DNA of 37,090 nucleotides, from assembly GCA_013359125.1 (NCBI GenBank), contig JABWCR010000025.1, positions 1-37,090 on the forward strand. Reading direction: 5' to 3'. How positions within the stretch are numbered: position 1 is the stretch's first letter; each line of letters starts with the position of its first letter. Below the pieces are notes generated by a model. It did no database searches and had not been told where the DNA came from. It saw only the letters and a list, made by a program, of their open reading frames with translations. Origin of the DNA: Armatimonadota bacterium. Its GTDB lineage: Bacteria; Armatimonadota; Fimbriimonadia; Fimbriimonadales; GBS-DC. A program made the translations under genes and the position numbers. Positions 8,020 through 15,791 of this stretch are shown here, one piece after another.

Positions 8020-8942
8020 TGGAGCGCTTCTGGAGCATACTGCGGTTCCTCTTCTTGTCGATCTATCTGATCGCGGTCGCCTATCCGATGATTTGGGTGT
8101 TCTATACCAGCGGCAAGACGACCCAGCAGATCTATCAGGATCCGTTCGGACTGCCCGCAGTGGTCTCTAGCCCCTCAGCCAAGACGGCGGAGCCGCTCAA
8201 AGAGAACTTTGGCAAAGCGTGGGTGGAGAGCGGGTTCAGTGACTACATTCTGAACAGCGTGAAAGTGGTCTCGATCAGCCTCTTCCTGGTGCTGTTATTG
8301 GGCAGCATGGCGGCCTACGCTTTGGCCCGATTCGAATTCAAAGGGCGTGCCTTCATTGCTACTCTCTTCTTGGCTGGGTTGTTGGCGCCGATGCAGCTCC
8401 TGCTCATACCGCTCTTCTTCCAGTTTGCGGATTACGGCGACTTCATGACCCAGGCGCTGAGGCCGCTCTTTTCGTCGATCGGTTTCAAGGATTTCGCCGT
8501 CTCTTTGCACGATTCTCATGCGGGGCTGATCTTCATCTATGTCGGCGCCAGCCTGCCCTTTACCGTCTTTGTGCTGACCTCGTTCTTTAGGACGATCCCA
8601 TCGGAGATGCGCGAAGCCTCGATGCTGGACGGCGCGAGCGAATTTCGGACATTTTTCCGCGTGATGATGCCGCTGGCTCGGCCCGGATTGACCACTGCGG
8701 CGATCTTCAACTTTCTTGGTTTGTGGAACGAATACCTGTTCGGATTGGTATTCCTTAACAGCAATCACTTAAAGACTTTGCCGCTTGGATTGCAGGGAAT
8801 CGCGATGCAGTCGCAATATAAGAACGACTTTGGCCTGCTGTTCGCCGCGCTGACCATCGCCATGCTGCCGACCTTGTTCGTCTACTTGGTGTTGCAAGAA
8901 CGGCTGACCAAGGGCGTAACGGTCGGGGCGCTGAAAGCATGA
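8019..8942 (+). CDS. sugar ABC transporter permease, MalG/UgpE type
   Basis: 307 aa, the partner of the preceding permease; the start overlaps its stop by one base (TGATG). The EAA loop (R-E-A-S-M-L-D-G-A-S...F-F-R-V-M-M-P-L) is at about 197-218. A 40-residue periplasmic stretch after TM1 and an insertion near 145-165 (G-D-F-M-T-Q-A-L-R) are slightly longer than average MalG proteins. The final V-G-A-L-K-A is the classical end of this family. Its stop overlaps the lptC start (ATGA), coupling sugar uptake to the Lpt genes in one transcript. Confidence 0.92.
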   Translation: MERFWSILRFLFLSIYLIAVAYPMIWVFYTSGKTTQQIYQDPFGLPAVVSSPSAKTAEPLKENFGKAWVESGFSDYILNSVKVVSISLFLVLLLGSMAAYALARFEFKGRAFIATLFLAGLLAPMQLLLIPLFFQFADYGDFMTQALRPLFSSIGFKDFAVSLHDSHAGLIFIYVGASLPFTVFVLTSFFRTIPSEMREASMLDGASEFRTFFRVMMPLARPGLTTAAIFNFLGLWNEYLFGLVFLNSNHLKTLPLGLQGIAMQSQYKNDFGLLFAALTIAMLPTLFVYLVLQERLTKGVTVGALKA

Positions 8943-9466
8943 CGGCAGGTACAATGAGCCGGTTCGGACTGCTGTTCTTGGCTCTCTTGCTGGTTGGATG
9001 CGGTTCCAAAGACGAGCAAAAGTTAACCCGCGTCGATCAGCAGCCGACAGAGGACATCCGGGCGCGCACGGAGGCGATCGAATTGACCCAGCCAGACAAG
9101 GACGGCAAACCAATGTTCAAGATTAAAGCCTCTGCCTCTTTGGGGAGCGCCTCCAACGGCGATGGCGAGGTCCAGTTCGAAGAGGTCGAGGCCGTGCTCT
9201 ACCGGGACGGCCAACCGACGATGGAGATTAAGGCGGATAAGGCGACGTACGATTCCAAACAGAAGCTCTTGAGCACATCGGGCGGCGTCTCGGCTCGGTC
9301 GTCGGTCAACGACGCCTCTATCAAGGCCGATCGAATCGACTGGAGGCCGGACAAAGACCGCCTTGAGGCAACGGGCAACGTCAAGGTAATCTGGAGACAG
9401 ATGGAACTGACCGATCACAAAATCTATGCCGACACAGCCGCCAACGAAATCTGGACGGCGCCGTGA
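8939..9466 (+). CDS. lptC: LptC-like LPS-transport periplasmic protein (putative lipoprotein)
   Basis: 175 aa. N-terminal hydrophobic segment ends in L-L-V-G-C (C21), a lipobox, so this copy may be lipid-anchored rather than held by a TM helix as in E. coli. The rest is repetitive beta structure of the YrbK/LptC fold (I-K-A-D-K-A-T-Y-D, L-S-T-S-G-G-V, I-K-A-D-R-I-D-W, E-A-T-G-N-V-K-V). LptC passes LPS from the LptB2FG extractor to LptA. The ATG at 8939 overlaps the previous stop; an ATG at 8954 is an alternative. Its position directly before an LptA-like gene, lptB and a permease supports the call. Confidence 0.82.
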   Translation: MTAGTMSRFGLLFLALLLVGCGSKDEQKLTRVDQQPTEDIRARTEAIELTQPDKDGKPMFKIKASASLGSASNGDGEVQFEEVEAVLYRDGQPTMEIKADKATYDSKQKLLSTSGGVSARSSVNDASIKADRIDWRPDKDRLEATGNVKVIWRQMELTDHKIYADTAANEIWTAP

Positions 9467-10017
9467 AGAAGATCGCCATTGCCGCTGCCTTGCTTGCGCT
9501 CGTTTGGGCGCAGGATAGCCGTAGCGTCAAGTTTGACGACGTTACGATCACCGGCTACCAGACGATCCGGTCGAAGTTGGGCAAAGAACGGGTTACCCTT
9601 GACCTGACCGGCACGATCGTTCTGGATGCTCCCAGCCAAGGATTGAACTTTGCCGCGCCCAAAATAACGGTAACCGTGCGCGCGCCGGAAGATCGAAATC
9701 AAAACGCCATAGTGGAGACCGCAGAGGCCTCAGGAAACATCCAGGTTGTGTACAAGCAAAAGGACCCTGTACGCACGGTCAATGGCCGAGCCGCCCGCGC
9801 CACTTATTCCGAGCAGACCAAGAAGATCATCTTGACCGGCAATGTCTATGTGCGCTCGGAGGACGAGAACTACATTATCGTTCAAGAGTCGGCAGACCAG
9901 GCGACCATCGACTTGGGGGTCGATCCGATCGAAGTTGAGATTCAGGGCGATCCGAGTAAGAACAAGACGACGGTAACGCTGAAGAAGCCGCCCGCGGGAG
10001 CCGTCAAGTCAAAATGA
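9463..10017 (+). CDS. lptA: LptA/OstA-like periplasmic LPS bridge protein
   Basis: 184 aa with an N-terminal signal ([17 protein letters not shown]). The mature part has OstA-type beta strands, e.g. [18 protein letters not shown] and A-T-I-D-L-G. LptA monomers stack to form the periplasmic bridge for LPS. The start is GTG at 9463, overlapping the lptC stop by four bases (GTGA); no ATG is available near. Divergence from proteobacterial LptA is large, so the name rests on fold pattern and neighbours. Confidence 0.8.
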   Translation: MKKIAIAAALLALVWAQDSRSVKFDDVTITGYQTIRSKLGKERVTLDLTGTIVLDAPSQGLNFAAPKITVTVRAPEDRNQNAIVETAEASGNIQVVYKQKDPVRTVNGRAARATYSEQTKKIILTGNVYVRSEDENYIIVQESADQATIDLGVDPIEVEIQGDPSKNKTTVTLKKPPAGAVKSK

Positions 10018-10745
10018 GCGAGCCTTTAGTCTTGGCTTGCGATTCGCTTCGAAAAAGCTACGGCAAGAGCCCTGTGGTGCGAGGCGTTTCGGTAAGCGTC
10101 GGCGCTGGCGAAGTGGTCGGGTTGCTCGGTCCCAACGGAGCGGGCAAGACCACCACTTTCTATATGCTCGTCGGTTTGATCCGGCCTAACTCGGGCGCAG
10201 TCTCGTTGGGCGGACGGGACATCACTCGGCTACCCATGTACAAGCGCGCTCGACTGGGATTGGGCTATCTGCCCCAAGAGGCTTCTATCTTTCGCCAACT
10301 GACCGTCGAACAGAACCTGATGCTGGTCTTGGAGATGAACAAGACGCCGAAGGCGCAGGCAAAGGAACGGATCAACGAGCTTCTGGCCGAGTTCCACGTC
10401 GAGCATCTGCGCAAACAGAAGGGTCAAACGCTTTCCGGCGGCGAGCGGCGGAGGCTGGAGATCGCCCGCGCATTGGCCATCGACCCAAAGTTCATGCTCT
10501 TAGACGAGCCGTTCACCGGCATCGACCCGCTGACGATCGAAGAACTTCAAGGCATCATCCATAAGTTGAAGACGCGCGGGATCGGCATCCTTATCACCGA
10601 TCACAACGTCAACGCGACCCTTCGCATTACCGACCGCAGTTACATCTTGGTAGACGGGCAGATCGTGTCGCAAGGAACGCCTGCGGACGTACTGGCCGAT
10701 CCGCTCGCGCGAAAACATTACTTTGGCGAGAGTTTCGAACTGTAG
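10014..10745 (+). CDS. lptB: LPS export ABC transporter ATP-binding protein
   Basis: 243 aa cytoplasmic ATPase. Walker [10 protein letters not shown] at 39-47, Q-loop in Y-L-P-Q-E-A-S-I-F, signature [15 protein letters not shown] near 140, Walker [14 protein letters not shown], and switch His in I-T-D-H-N-V. The [16 protein letters not shown] and T-D-H-N-V variants are characteristic of LptB among ABC ATPases. It powers extraction of LPS from the inner membrane with the LptF/G permease that follows. The start overlaps the lptA stop (ATGA). Confidence 0.95.
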   Translation: MSEPLVLACDSLRKSYGKSPVVRGVSVSVGAGEVVGLLGPNGAGKTTTFYMLVGLIRPNSGAVSLGGRDITRLPMYKRARLGLGYLPQEASIFRQLTVEQNLMLVLEMNKTPKAQAKERINELLAEFHVEHLRKQKGQTLSGGERRRLEIARALAIDPKFMLLDEPFTGIDPLTIEELQGIIHKLKTRGIGILITDHNVNATLRITDRSYILVDGQIVSQGTPADVLADPLARKHYFGESFEL

Positions 10746-10748
10746 CCC

Positions 10749-11867
10749 ATGACGCTTCTCGACAGGCTGATCTTTCGCGAGTTGTTTCCTTACTTTCTGT
10801 TCGGCGTCGGCCTATTCACCACGCTTCTCTTTGCGGGCGGATACATCTACATGTTTACCGAGTACGCCATAGCGGGCGTGCCCCTTTGGCTGGTGTTGGA
10901 ACTGGCCGCGCTCTACCTGCCCCAGATTGCGGTCAAGACGCTGCCGATGGGAATGCTGTTGGCGGCGCTGTTGGGTTTTGGACGGCTCTCCAGCGATTGG
11001 GAGATTACGGCATTGAGAGGCGCGGGCGCCAGCCTGAGGCGCTTGGCCATGCCCGTGCTGACTATGGGTCTTGCGGTCAGTCTCTTCGCACTGCTCTTCA
11101 ACGAGACCGTCGTTCCTTGGGCGACCGCCAAGGCCAATTCGATCCGATCAGAAATTTTGAAGCAAATTAAGCAACCGGGCAAACTGGCCGCGGGATTCCC
11201 GCAATGGAAAGACGGCCGCCCCGAATCGTTCGTCCTGGTTACGGGCGGTAGGGACCCGAAGACGAACGAACTTTTCGACGTTACTGTCATCAAGTTTGGC
11301 GAAGAGGCTCCTTATGAGCCGGTGGCATTAGCCTTTGCCGAGCGCGCCGTTTGGGAAGGCGGCAGAGAATGGGCCATGTACAACGGTTGGATACGGTTTC
11401 CCAATCGGCCGGACGGCACATTCGCCCGTTATCCAGAACGCATGGACATCAAAGTTACCGATCCTCGCATTCGCAAAGACCCGAATCAGATTCGCGCTTT
11501 GGAGACCGAGGTGGACGCCAAAACCTTTGGCGAACTGCGCGAGATGATTGCCGACCAGCGCAAAGAGGGCATGGAGCCTCGATTGATTCGCCAAATGACC
11601 GTCGAACTTTACAACAAGATCAATTTGCCGCTAGCCAGCCTGGTATTTGGCTTGGTCGGCGCTCCGTTAGGCATTCGAAAGCAGCGATCGGGCGCCGCAT
11701 CGGGCTTTGCGCTCAGCCTGGCGGTCATCTTCTTCTATTGGGTGCTGGCGCGGTATCTGATCATTGTGGGCGGGGGCGGCGTTATTCCGCCCTGGTTTGC
11801 CAGCGCATTGCCCAATGTGTTGGGAATTCTCGCCGCTGGCTGGCTGTTGGCTAAAAAAGAGCGATAG
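10749..11867 (+). CDS. LptF/LptG-family LPS export permease
   Basis: 372 aa. Three N-terminal hydrophobic segments (about 10-35, 48-75, 95-120), a central beta-jellyroll periplasmic domain (about 135-260) and three C-terminal segments (about 285-368) give the YjgP/YjgQ fold. Proteobacteria use LptF plus LptG as a heterodimer; this operon has only one permease gene, so either a homodimer forms or the partner is elsewhere. I cannot decide between F and G. It starts 3 nt after lptB. Its 3' end overlaps the convergent dapF by 17 nt with no terminator visible. Confidence 0.88.
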   Translation: MTLLDRLIFRELFPYFLFGVGLFTTLLFAGGYIYMFTEYAIAGVPLWLVLELAALYLPQIAVKTLPMGMLLAALLGFGRLSSDWEITALRGAGASLRRLAMPVLTMGLAVSLFALLFNETVVPWATAKANSIRSEILKQIKQPGKLAAGFPQWKDGRPESFVLVTGGRDPKTNELFDVTVIKFGEEAPYEPVALAFAERAVWEGGREWAMYNGWIRFPNRPDGTFARYPERMDIKVTDPRIRKDPNQIRALETEVDAKTFGELREMIADQRKEGMEPRLIRQMTVELYNKINLPLASLVFGLVGAPLGIRKQRSGAASGFALSLAVIFFYWVLARYLIIVGGGGVIPPWFASALPNVLGILAAGWLLAKKER

Positions 11868-12684
11868 ATTCGACAACGCCCTGGAAAACTTCGCTCATGG
11901 CAGCCGACAGTCTCATCTTCTGGCCCGGTCGCCACTCCACGGTCGACTCGCCGCCCTTGCTTTCAACGATAACAGGCGAGACCGATTCGCCGCGACGGAT
12001 CGATTCGACTGTCGCGGCGCAAGCCCCCGTGCCGCACCCTAAGGTCTCGCCGGCGCCTCTTTCCCAAATGCGGATCCGCAGTCTATTTTCGCCCAAGTTC
12101 TGAGCCCAGATCACGCTGGTGCGTTCGGGAAAGATTGCATGGTTCTCGATCAACGGACTCAGCTTGAAGAAAAGCTCATCCTCGGGCAGTTGATCGCACC
12201 GGATGATGGTATGGGTCGAACCGGCGCGCATAGAAGCGATCGTAACTTCGTGGCCGTCTATCGCCAGCGGATAGTCTCGGAGCTCCCCAACCGGCGCATC
12301 AAAGGGCACCGAGGCCGCGTCGAAACGGGGTTCGCCCAACTCGACGAAAAGCCCGCCTCTCATCTCAACAGGCACGATGGCGCCCCCCTGAGCCTCAATA
12401 TTGGCCGACTGTCGCCCAATTCTTTCCAGTACTAAGGAGGACGAAAGGAGCAGTCCGTTGCCGCAGAAATCTTCGGTTCCGTCGGGATTGAACATGCGCA
12501 TTCGAGCATCGGCGATGTGAGATTCTCCCAGTATCAATAATCCGTCCGACCCGACCCCAGTGTGATGTGCGCAAAGAGCGATCGCCAGCTTCGAAAGGTC
12601 GGTGCCGGGCGGCAAATCCTCCTCGAAAACCAGCACAAAACTGTTTCCGACCGCCTCCATTTTGAGGAACGGCAACCCCTTCAT
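11851..12684 (-). CDS. dapF: diaminopimelate epimerase
   Basis: 277 aa cofactor-independent racemase converting LL- to meso-diaminopimelate for lysine and peptidoglycan. Catalytic Cys pair visible: C74 in E-D-F-C-G-N-G and C217 in E-T-L-G-C-G-T-G-A-C-A-A; substrate-binding G-N-S-F near 13-16 and G-V-G-S-D-G near 43-48. I chose ATG 12684 (M-K-G-L-P-F-L-K-M). The open frame continues to 12894, but that part is antisense to the L10 leader and has no family similarity. A TATACT -10 lies 8 nt before the ATG, and no Shine-Dalgarno is present, so the mRNA is probably leaderless. Confidence 0.93.
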   Translation of the reverse strand: MKGLPFLKMEAVGNSFVLVFEEDLPPGTDLSKLAIALCAHHTGVGSDGLLILGESHIADARMRMFNPDGTEDFCGNGLLLSSSLVLERIGRQSANIEAQGGAIVPVEMRGGLFVELGEPRFDAASVPFDAPVGELRDYPLAIDGHEVTIASMRAGSTHTIIRCDQLPEDELFFKLSPLIENHAIFPERTSVIWAQNLGENRLRIRIWERGAGETLGCGTGACAATVESIRRGESVSPVIVESKGGESTVEWRPGQKMRLSAAMSEVFQGVVESIALF

Positions 12685-12692
12685 AGAGGCCG

Positions 12693-12698
12693 AGTATA
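12693..12698 (-). promoter_or_regulatory. TATACT -10 element for dapF
   Basis: TATACT on the minus strand, followed by 8 nt and the dapF ATG. This spacing would place the transcription start within a few bases of the start codon. No good -35 at standard spacing was found. Confidence 0.5.
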
Positions 12699-12738
12699 CC
12701 TTTGGGCTTGACAACTCGGGTATTCTATCTGCGAGTTT

Positions 12739-12880
12739 CTGCAGACCGTGGGCGCGGAGGTTTCCGCTTAATCGCTTGACGGCCCACCGAGGAGACGAAG
12801 CCGAATCCAGATTTGACCGCGGCGCAAGGCCGCCGGTCGCCAGATTTGGGGAGCCTCGTCGCCCAGAGGCTCCCCTTTTT
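12739..12880 (+). promoter_or_regulatory. ribosomal protein L10 leader with attenuator
   Basis: The stretch from GCAGACCGTGGGC at 12741 to GGCCCACCGAGG at 12781-12792, with CTTAAT between, matches the conserved L10-leader RNA that binds the L10-(L12)4 complex. GTGGGC pairs with GCCCAC. A second hairpin follows at 12815-12838. Next is a perfect 10-bp stem, GGGGAGCCTC 12848-12857 with GAGGCTCCCC 12866-12875, and T5 at 12876-12880: an intrinsic terminator. Excess L10 would stabilise the terminating fold and reduce rplJL expression. The leader family is known; the mechanism here is inferred. Confidence 0.88.
12848..12880 (+). terminator. intrinsic terminator/attenuator before rplJ
   Basis: Perfect 10-bp GC-rich stem with an 8-nt loop and TTTTT directly after it. 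It stands 37 nt before the rplJ start, so it must be conditional. It belongs to the L10 leader. Confidence 0.85.
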
Positions 12881-12917
12881 GCGTTTGGGCGCAATCAGGG
12901 ACGATAGGAGGTTGACC

Positions 12918-13436
12918 ATGCCAACGCCCAAAAAGGCGAAACAGATCAAGCAGATGGAAACCTGGAACGAGACGGCAAAGGCGCAGATTTTTGCAGACTA
13001 TCGCGGCCTGACCGTGCGCGAGATGATGAATCTGCGACGGAAACTGACGGCCACCGGCACGGAGTTCCATGTCGTCAAGAACACTCTCTATCTTCGAAGC
13101 TGGGGCGAATCGGCCCCCGAAGGTATCGAGGACGTTACCCACGGGCCGACCGCCGTCGCTTACGTGTCGGGCGATGAGGCCGCTGCCGCAAAGGCGCTGG
13201 TCGATTTTGCCAACGAAACGAAGAAGATGAGCTTCAAGGCCGCATTGCTCAGCGGCCAGATCGTCTCTGCCGAGAAGGTCGAAGCCCTGGCTAAACTGCC
13301 TTCGCGAGAGGTCTTGATCGCCAAAACGATGGGAACGATGCTGGCGCCCGGCAACAAGCTGGCCGCCACTCTCAACGAATCGATCGCTCGGCTGGCCCGT
13401 GCTCTGCAGGCCTATGCCGATCAAAAGTCTGCCTAA
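12918..13436 (+). CDS. rplJ: 50S ribosomal protein L10
   Basis: 172 aa. N-terminal part carries the usual F-A-D-Y-R-G-L-T-V-x-x-M-x-x-L-R-x-x-L and V-V-K-N-T-L (rRNA-binding), followed by G-P-T-A-V-A-Y and the C-terminal helix that carries L7/L12 dimers. L10 anchors the stalk that recruits translation factors, and it represses its own mRNA through the leader upstream. AGGAGG 6 nt before ATG 12918 sets the start; the open frame beginning at 12813 includes part of the leader and is not used. rplL follows after 18 nt. Confidence 0.97.
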   Translation: MPTPKKAKQIKQMETWNETAKAQIFADYRGLTVREMMNLRRKLTATGTEFHVVKNTLYLRSWGESAPEGIEDVTHGPTAVAYVSGDEAAAAKALVDFANETKKMSFKAALLSGQIVSAEKVEALAKLPSREVLIAKTMGTMLAPGNKLAATLNESIARLARALQAYADQKSA

Positions 13437-13454
13437 CCACTAAGGAGGAAATCA

Positions 13455-13844
13455 ATGGCTAAAATGTCTACCGATGATGTCTTGAACGCGATTGCCGATA
13501 TGACCATTCTCGAAGTGAGCGAACTGGTCAAAGCGATGGAAGAGAAGTTTGGCGTAACCGCGGCCGCTCCGGTCGCTGTGGCCGCAGTGGGCGCCGCGCC
13601 TGCCGATGGCGGCGGAGCCGCCGCCGAGGAGAAGACCTCGTTCGACGTCGTGCTGACCGCCGCGGGCGAGAAGCGCTTGGAAGTGATCAAGGCCGTGCGC
13701 GAGATCACCAGCCTGGGTCTGAAAGAGGCCAAGGATATGGTAGAAGGCGCTCCTCAGCCGATCGTCCAGGGCGTTGGCAAGGAAGAGGCCGAAAAGGTCA
13801 AAGCCAAGCTGGAAGAAGCTGGCGCCACCGTCGAACTGAAGTAG
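13455..13844 (+). CDS. rplL: 50S ribosomal protein L7/L12
   Basis: 129 aa. N-terminal dimerisation helices (about 1-35), an Ala/Gly-rich hinge (about 36-58), and the C-terminal factor-binding domain with [10 protein letters not shown][19 protein letters not shown] and final A-G-A-T-V-E-L-K. Strong TAAGGAGGAAATCA ribosome-binding site before the ATG. Co-transcribed with rplJ. In most bacteria rpoB comes next; here an unrelated region follows. Confidence 0.98.
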   Translation: MAKMSTDDVLNAIADMTILEVSELVKAMEEKFGVTAAAPVAVAAVGAAPADGGGAAAEEKTSFDVVLTAAGEKRLEVIKAVREITSLGLKEAKDMVEGAPQPIVQGVGKEEAEKVKAKLEEAGATVELK

Positions 13845-13852
13845 TTGTTATC

Positions 13853-13885
13853 GCCCATCGTCGGCCTACTGTATCGACGATGGGC
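13853..13885 (+). terminator. hairpin after rplL (probable transcript end)
   Basis: GCCCATCGTCG (13853-13863) and CGACGATGGGC (13875-13885) form a perfect 11-bp stem with an 11-nt loop, 8 nt after the rplL stop. There is no T-run, so termination would be weak, Rho-dependent, or the hairpin may protect the 3' end. Confidence 0.55.
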
Positions 13886-14076
13886 CTCGCTTCATCAAAA
13901 AGATCCGCCGCTTCTGACCGTTTCACCCTCCGGATCGAAAAAGACCGCGCGACGACCGTTGACTTCGACTCCAACGGCTTCGTGGACGACCAGGATTTGG
14001 AAAGGGTCCTCCGTAGCTTCGTCCTGGATTGCCCGGAGCGAGCCCTGCGCCTTTGGCAATCTAACCGTAGTAGCGG
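13886..14076 (+). other. orphan dockerin-like repeat fragment upstream of acetyltransferase
   Basis: Open in frame from ATG 13880 into the acetyltransferase at 14093. Codons near 13959-14020 read V-D-F-D-S-N-G-F-V-D-D-Q-D-L-E-R-V-L, the same calcium-loop repeat that ends the two secreted proteins at 15792 and 25513. There is no signal peptide and no Shine-Dalgarno before 13880, whose ATG lies inside the rplL hairpin. Most likely a leftover C-terminal fragment of a deleted secreted-protein gene. A real N-terminal extension of the acetyltransferase is less likely because a good promoter lies between them. Confidence 0.5.
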
Positions 14077-14082
14077 TATAAT
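14053..14082 (+). promoter_or_regulatory. sigma-70-type promoter for the acetyltransferase gene
   Basis: TTGGCA at 14053-14058, 18-nt spacer, perfect TATAAT at 14077-14082. The ATG of the downstream gene is 10 nt after the -10, giving a leader of only a few bases. Confidence 0.65.
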
Positions 14083-14092
14083 CGGCGGCGGT

Positions 14093-14674
14093 ATGGGCGA
14101 TTACTTTAAGCACGAGTCGGCCTATGTGGACGAGGGCGCTGCGATCGGCTCGGGCACCAAGATTTGGCACTTCTCGCATATCTCCTCTCCTTGCACCATC
14201 GGACAGAACTGCTCGTTGGGACAGAACGTCTTCGTGGCCAAGCACGTTACTATCGGCAACGGCGTCAAGATTCAAAACAACGTCTCGGTCTACGAGGGCG
14301 TCGTTCTCGAGGATCACGTCTTTTGCGGCCCCAGCATGGTGTTTACCAATGTCAAGACGCCGCGCAGCGCCTTCCCGCGCAATACGGCGGAGGATTACCT
14401 GGAGACTCGCGTCTGTTACGGGGCCAGCATCGGCGCGAACGCGACGATCGTGTGCGGCGTCCGGGTGGGCCAGTGGGCGTTTATCGGCGCCGGCAGCGTC
14501 GTAACCAAAGATGTGCCCGATTATGCGCTGATTGTGGGCGTGCCAGGGCGGCAGGTCGGCTGGGCGTGCGAGTGCGGCTTGGCGTTAAAGTTTAGCGCCG
14601 AGCGATGCCATTGCGACGAGTGCGGGCGAGAATACATGCGCACGGGCGAGTTTACAATCCGGAGGATCGAATAG
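14093..14674 (+). CDS. left-handed beta-helix N-acetyltransferase (WbpD/WlbB-like)
   Basis: 193 aa. Hexapeptide-repeat region from about 10 to 150 (I-G-x-G-T-K-I-W-H-F-S-H-I, V-T-I-G-N-G-V-K-I-Q-N-N-V-S-V-Y, I-G-A-N-A-T-I-V-C-G-V) and the F-x-N-x-x-x-P-R motif. The I-W-H-F-S/H start and V-F-T-N-x-x-x-P-R block are typical of acetyltransferases that modify UDP-2-acetamido-3-amino uronic acids for O-antigen or glycans. The C-terminus has a CxC...CxC/CxxC cluster (C-E-C-G ... C-H-C-D-E-C-G), probably a small zinc ribbon. I start at ATG 14093 because promoter and family alignment agree. The serine hydrolase begins right after its stop. Confidence 0.82.
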   Translation: MGDYFKHESAYVDEGAAIGSGTKIWHFSHISSPCTIGQNCSLGQNVFVAKHVTIGNGVKIQNNVSVYEGVVLEDHVFCGPSMVFTNVKTPRSAFPRNTAEDYLETRVCYGASIGANATIVCGVRVGQWAFIGAGSVVTKDVPDYALIVGVPGRQVGWACECGLALKFSAERCHCDECGREYMRTGEFTIRRIE

Positions 14675-15727
14675 ATGCGCGCGCTGGCCATATTGCTCGT
14701 TCTGATCTCAGCCGTCTGTCAAGCGCAGACGCGACACTCGGCGGAGATCGACCGCCTCATCAGGGCGCACGTCGAGAAATTCGGCGTGGTCGGCCTTTCC
14801 GTCGCTGTGGCCAAAGACGGCCAAATAGTGGAGCAGAAGGCTTACGGCTTTGCAGACTTGGAGCACCAAGTCCCCGTCAAGCCGGAGACCAAGTTCCGAC
14901 TGGCGTCCATCAGCAAGCCGGTTACAGCGGTCGCAGTAATGAAACTGGTCGAGCAGGGCAAGATTAAGTTGGAAGAGGATGCCCGAACCTACGCTCCCAA
15001 GTTCCCTCAAAAAGAGCATCCGTTCACCGTGCGGCAGTTGCTCTGCCATCAGTCGGGCATCCGGCACTATCGCGGCGAGGCCGAGAGCAAAGAGGCCTTC
15101 CTCACGGTCGAAGCAGGCTTAAAGCGATTTGCCGACGATCCTCTGTTGTACAAGCCGGGCGAACGGTACCTCTATTCGACCTATGCCTATACCGTGCTTG
15201 GTCTGGTGATCGAAGGCGCCTCGGGCAAGGAGTATCGTGCGTTTTTGGAAGAAGAGGTCTTCCGGCCTGCCGGGATGGCTAACACTCTTGCCGAAGAGAA
15301 TCGGCTGATCATTCCTAACCGGGCAAGGGGCTATCGTCGTGGCGCGGACGGGAAACCCGTCAACTCCGAGTTTATGGACAACAGTTACAAATGGGCGGGG
15401 GGCGGCCTGGTTTCCACGGCTTCCGACATGGCGCGATTTGGATCGGCGATCTTGCAAGGCAAGCTGCTGAAGCCAGAGACGGTCTCGCTGATGTGGACTC
15501 CCCAGATTCCTTCGGATAACAGCCAGCGCAACTACTGTTTGGGTTGGACCAAGGGAACGATCGAGGGGCAGACCGTCTATCAGCACGGCGGATCGCAAAC
15601 GGGCGCCCGAAGCATGATGATCGTCATTCCCGACAAGGGCGTCAGTTTGTGCGTGCTGACCAACTACGAGAACAACAGCCCTGGCGAATTGGCCGTTGCG
15701 ATTGCGAGTCAATTTGCGAAGGATTAG
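14675..15727 (+). CDS. secreted serine hydrolase, beta-lactamase class C/PBP4* family
   Basis: 350 aa. Signal peptide M-R-A-L-A-I-L-L-V-L-I-S-A-V-C-Q-A-Q. Catalytic S-x-x-K is S78-I-S-K81; the second motif, usually Y-S-N, reads Y167-S-T; the third is H-G-G at 304-306. The family includes esterases, D-amino-acid peptidases and beta-lactamase-like proteins; the exact substrate is unknown. GGAGG 9 nt before the ATG, overlapping the end of the acetyltransferase gene, implies co-transcription. The Asn-to-Thr change in motif 2 is seen in some esterase-type members (from memory) and does not by itself mean loss of activity. Confidence 0.88.
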   Translation: MRALAILLVLISAVCQAQTRHSAEIDRLIRAHVEKFGVVGLSVAVAKDGQIVEQKAYGFADLEHQVPVKPETKFRLASISKPVTAVAVMKLVEQGKIKLEEDARTYAPKFPQKEHPFTVRQLLCHQSGIRHYRGEAESKEAFLTVEAGLKRFADDPLLYKPGERYLYSTYAYTVLGLVIEGASGKEYRAFLEEEVFRPAGMANTLAEENRLIIPNRARGYRRGADGKPVNSEFMDNSYKWAGGGLVSTASDMARFGSAILQGKLLKPETVSLMWTPQIPSDNSQRNYCLGWTKGTIEGQTVYQHGGSQTGARSMMIVIPDKGVSLCVLTNYENNSPGELAVAIASQFAKD

Positions 15728-15750
15728 GCGCGGCGGGGTCGAATCCGGGT

Positions 15751-15756
15751 TATACT
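15751..15756 (+). promoter_or_regulatory. TATACT -10 element before dockerin-repeat gene
   Basis: TATACT 35 nt before ATG 15792; leader of about 28 nt containing AGGAGG. No strong -35 at 17 nt. Separates this gene from the serine hydrolase. Confidence 0.4.
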
Positions 15757-15791
15757 GTTTTGCAACAGACATCCATCTAGGAGGGCAGATT

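Noticed and set aside
12685-12894. N-terminal extension of dapF
   Set aside because: This stretch is antisense to the conserved L10 leader and attenuator; dapF similarity starts at 12684.
15736-15750. tRNA T-loop-like GGGTCGAATCC
   Set aside because: No acceptor or anticodon stem pairs around it; it lies just after the serine-hydrolase stop codon.
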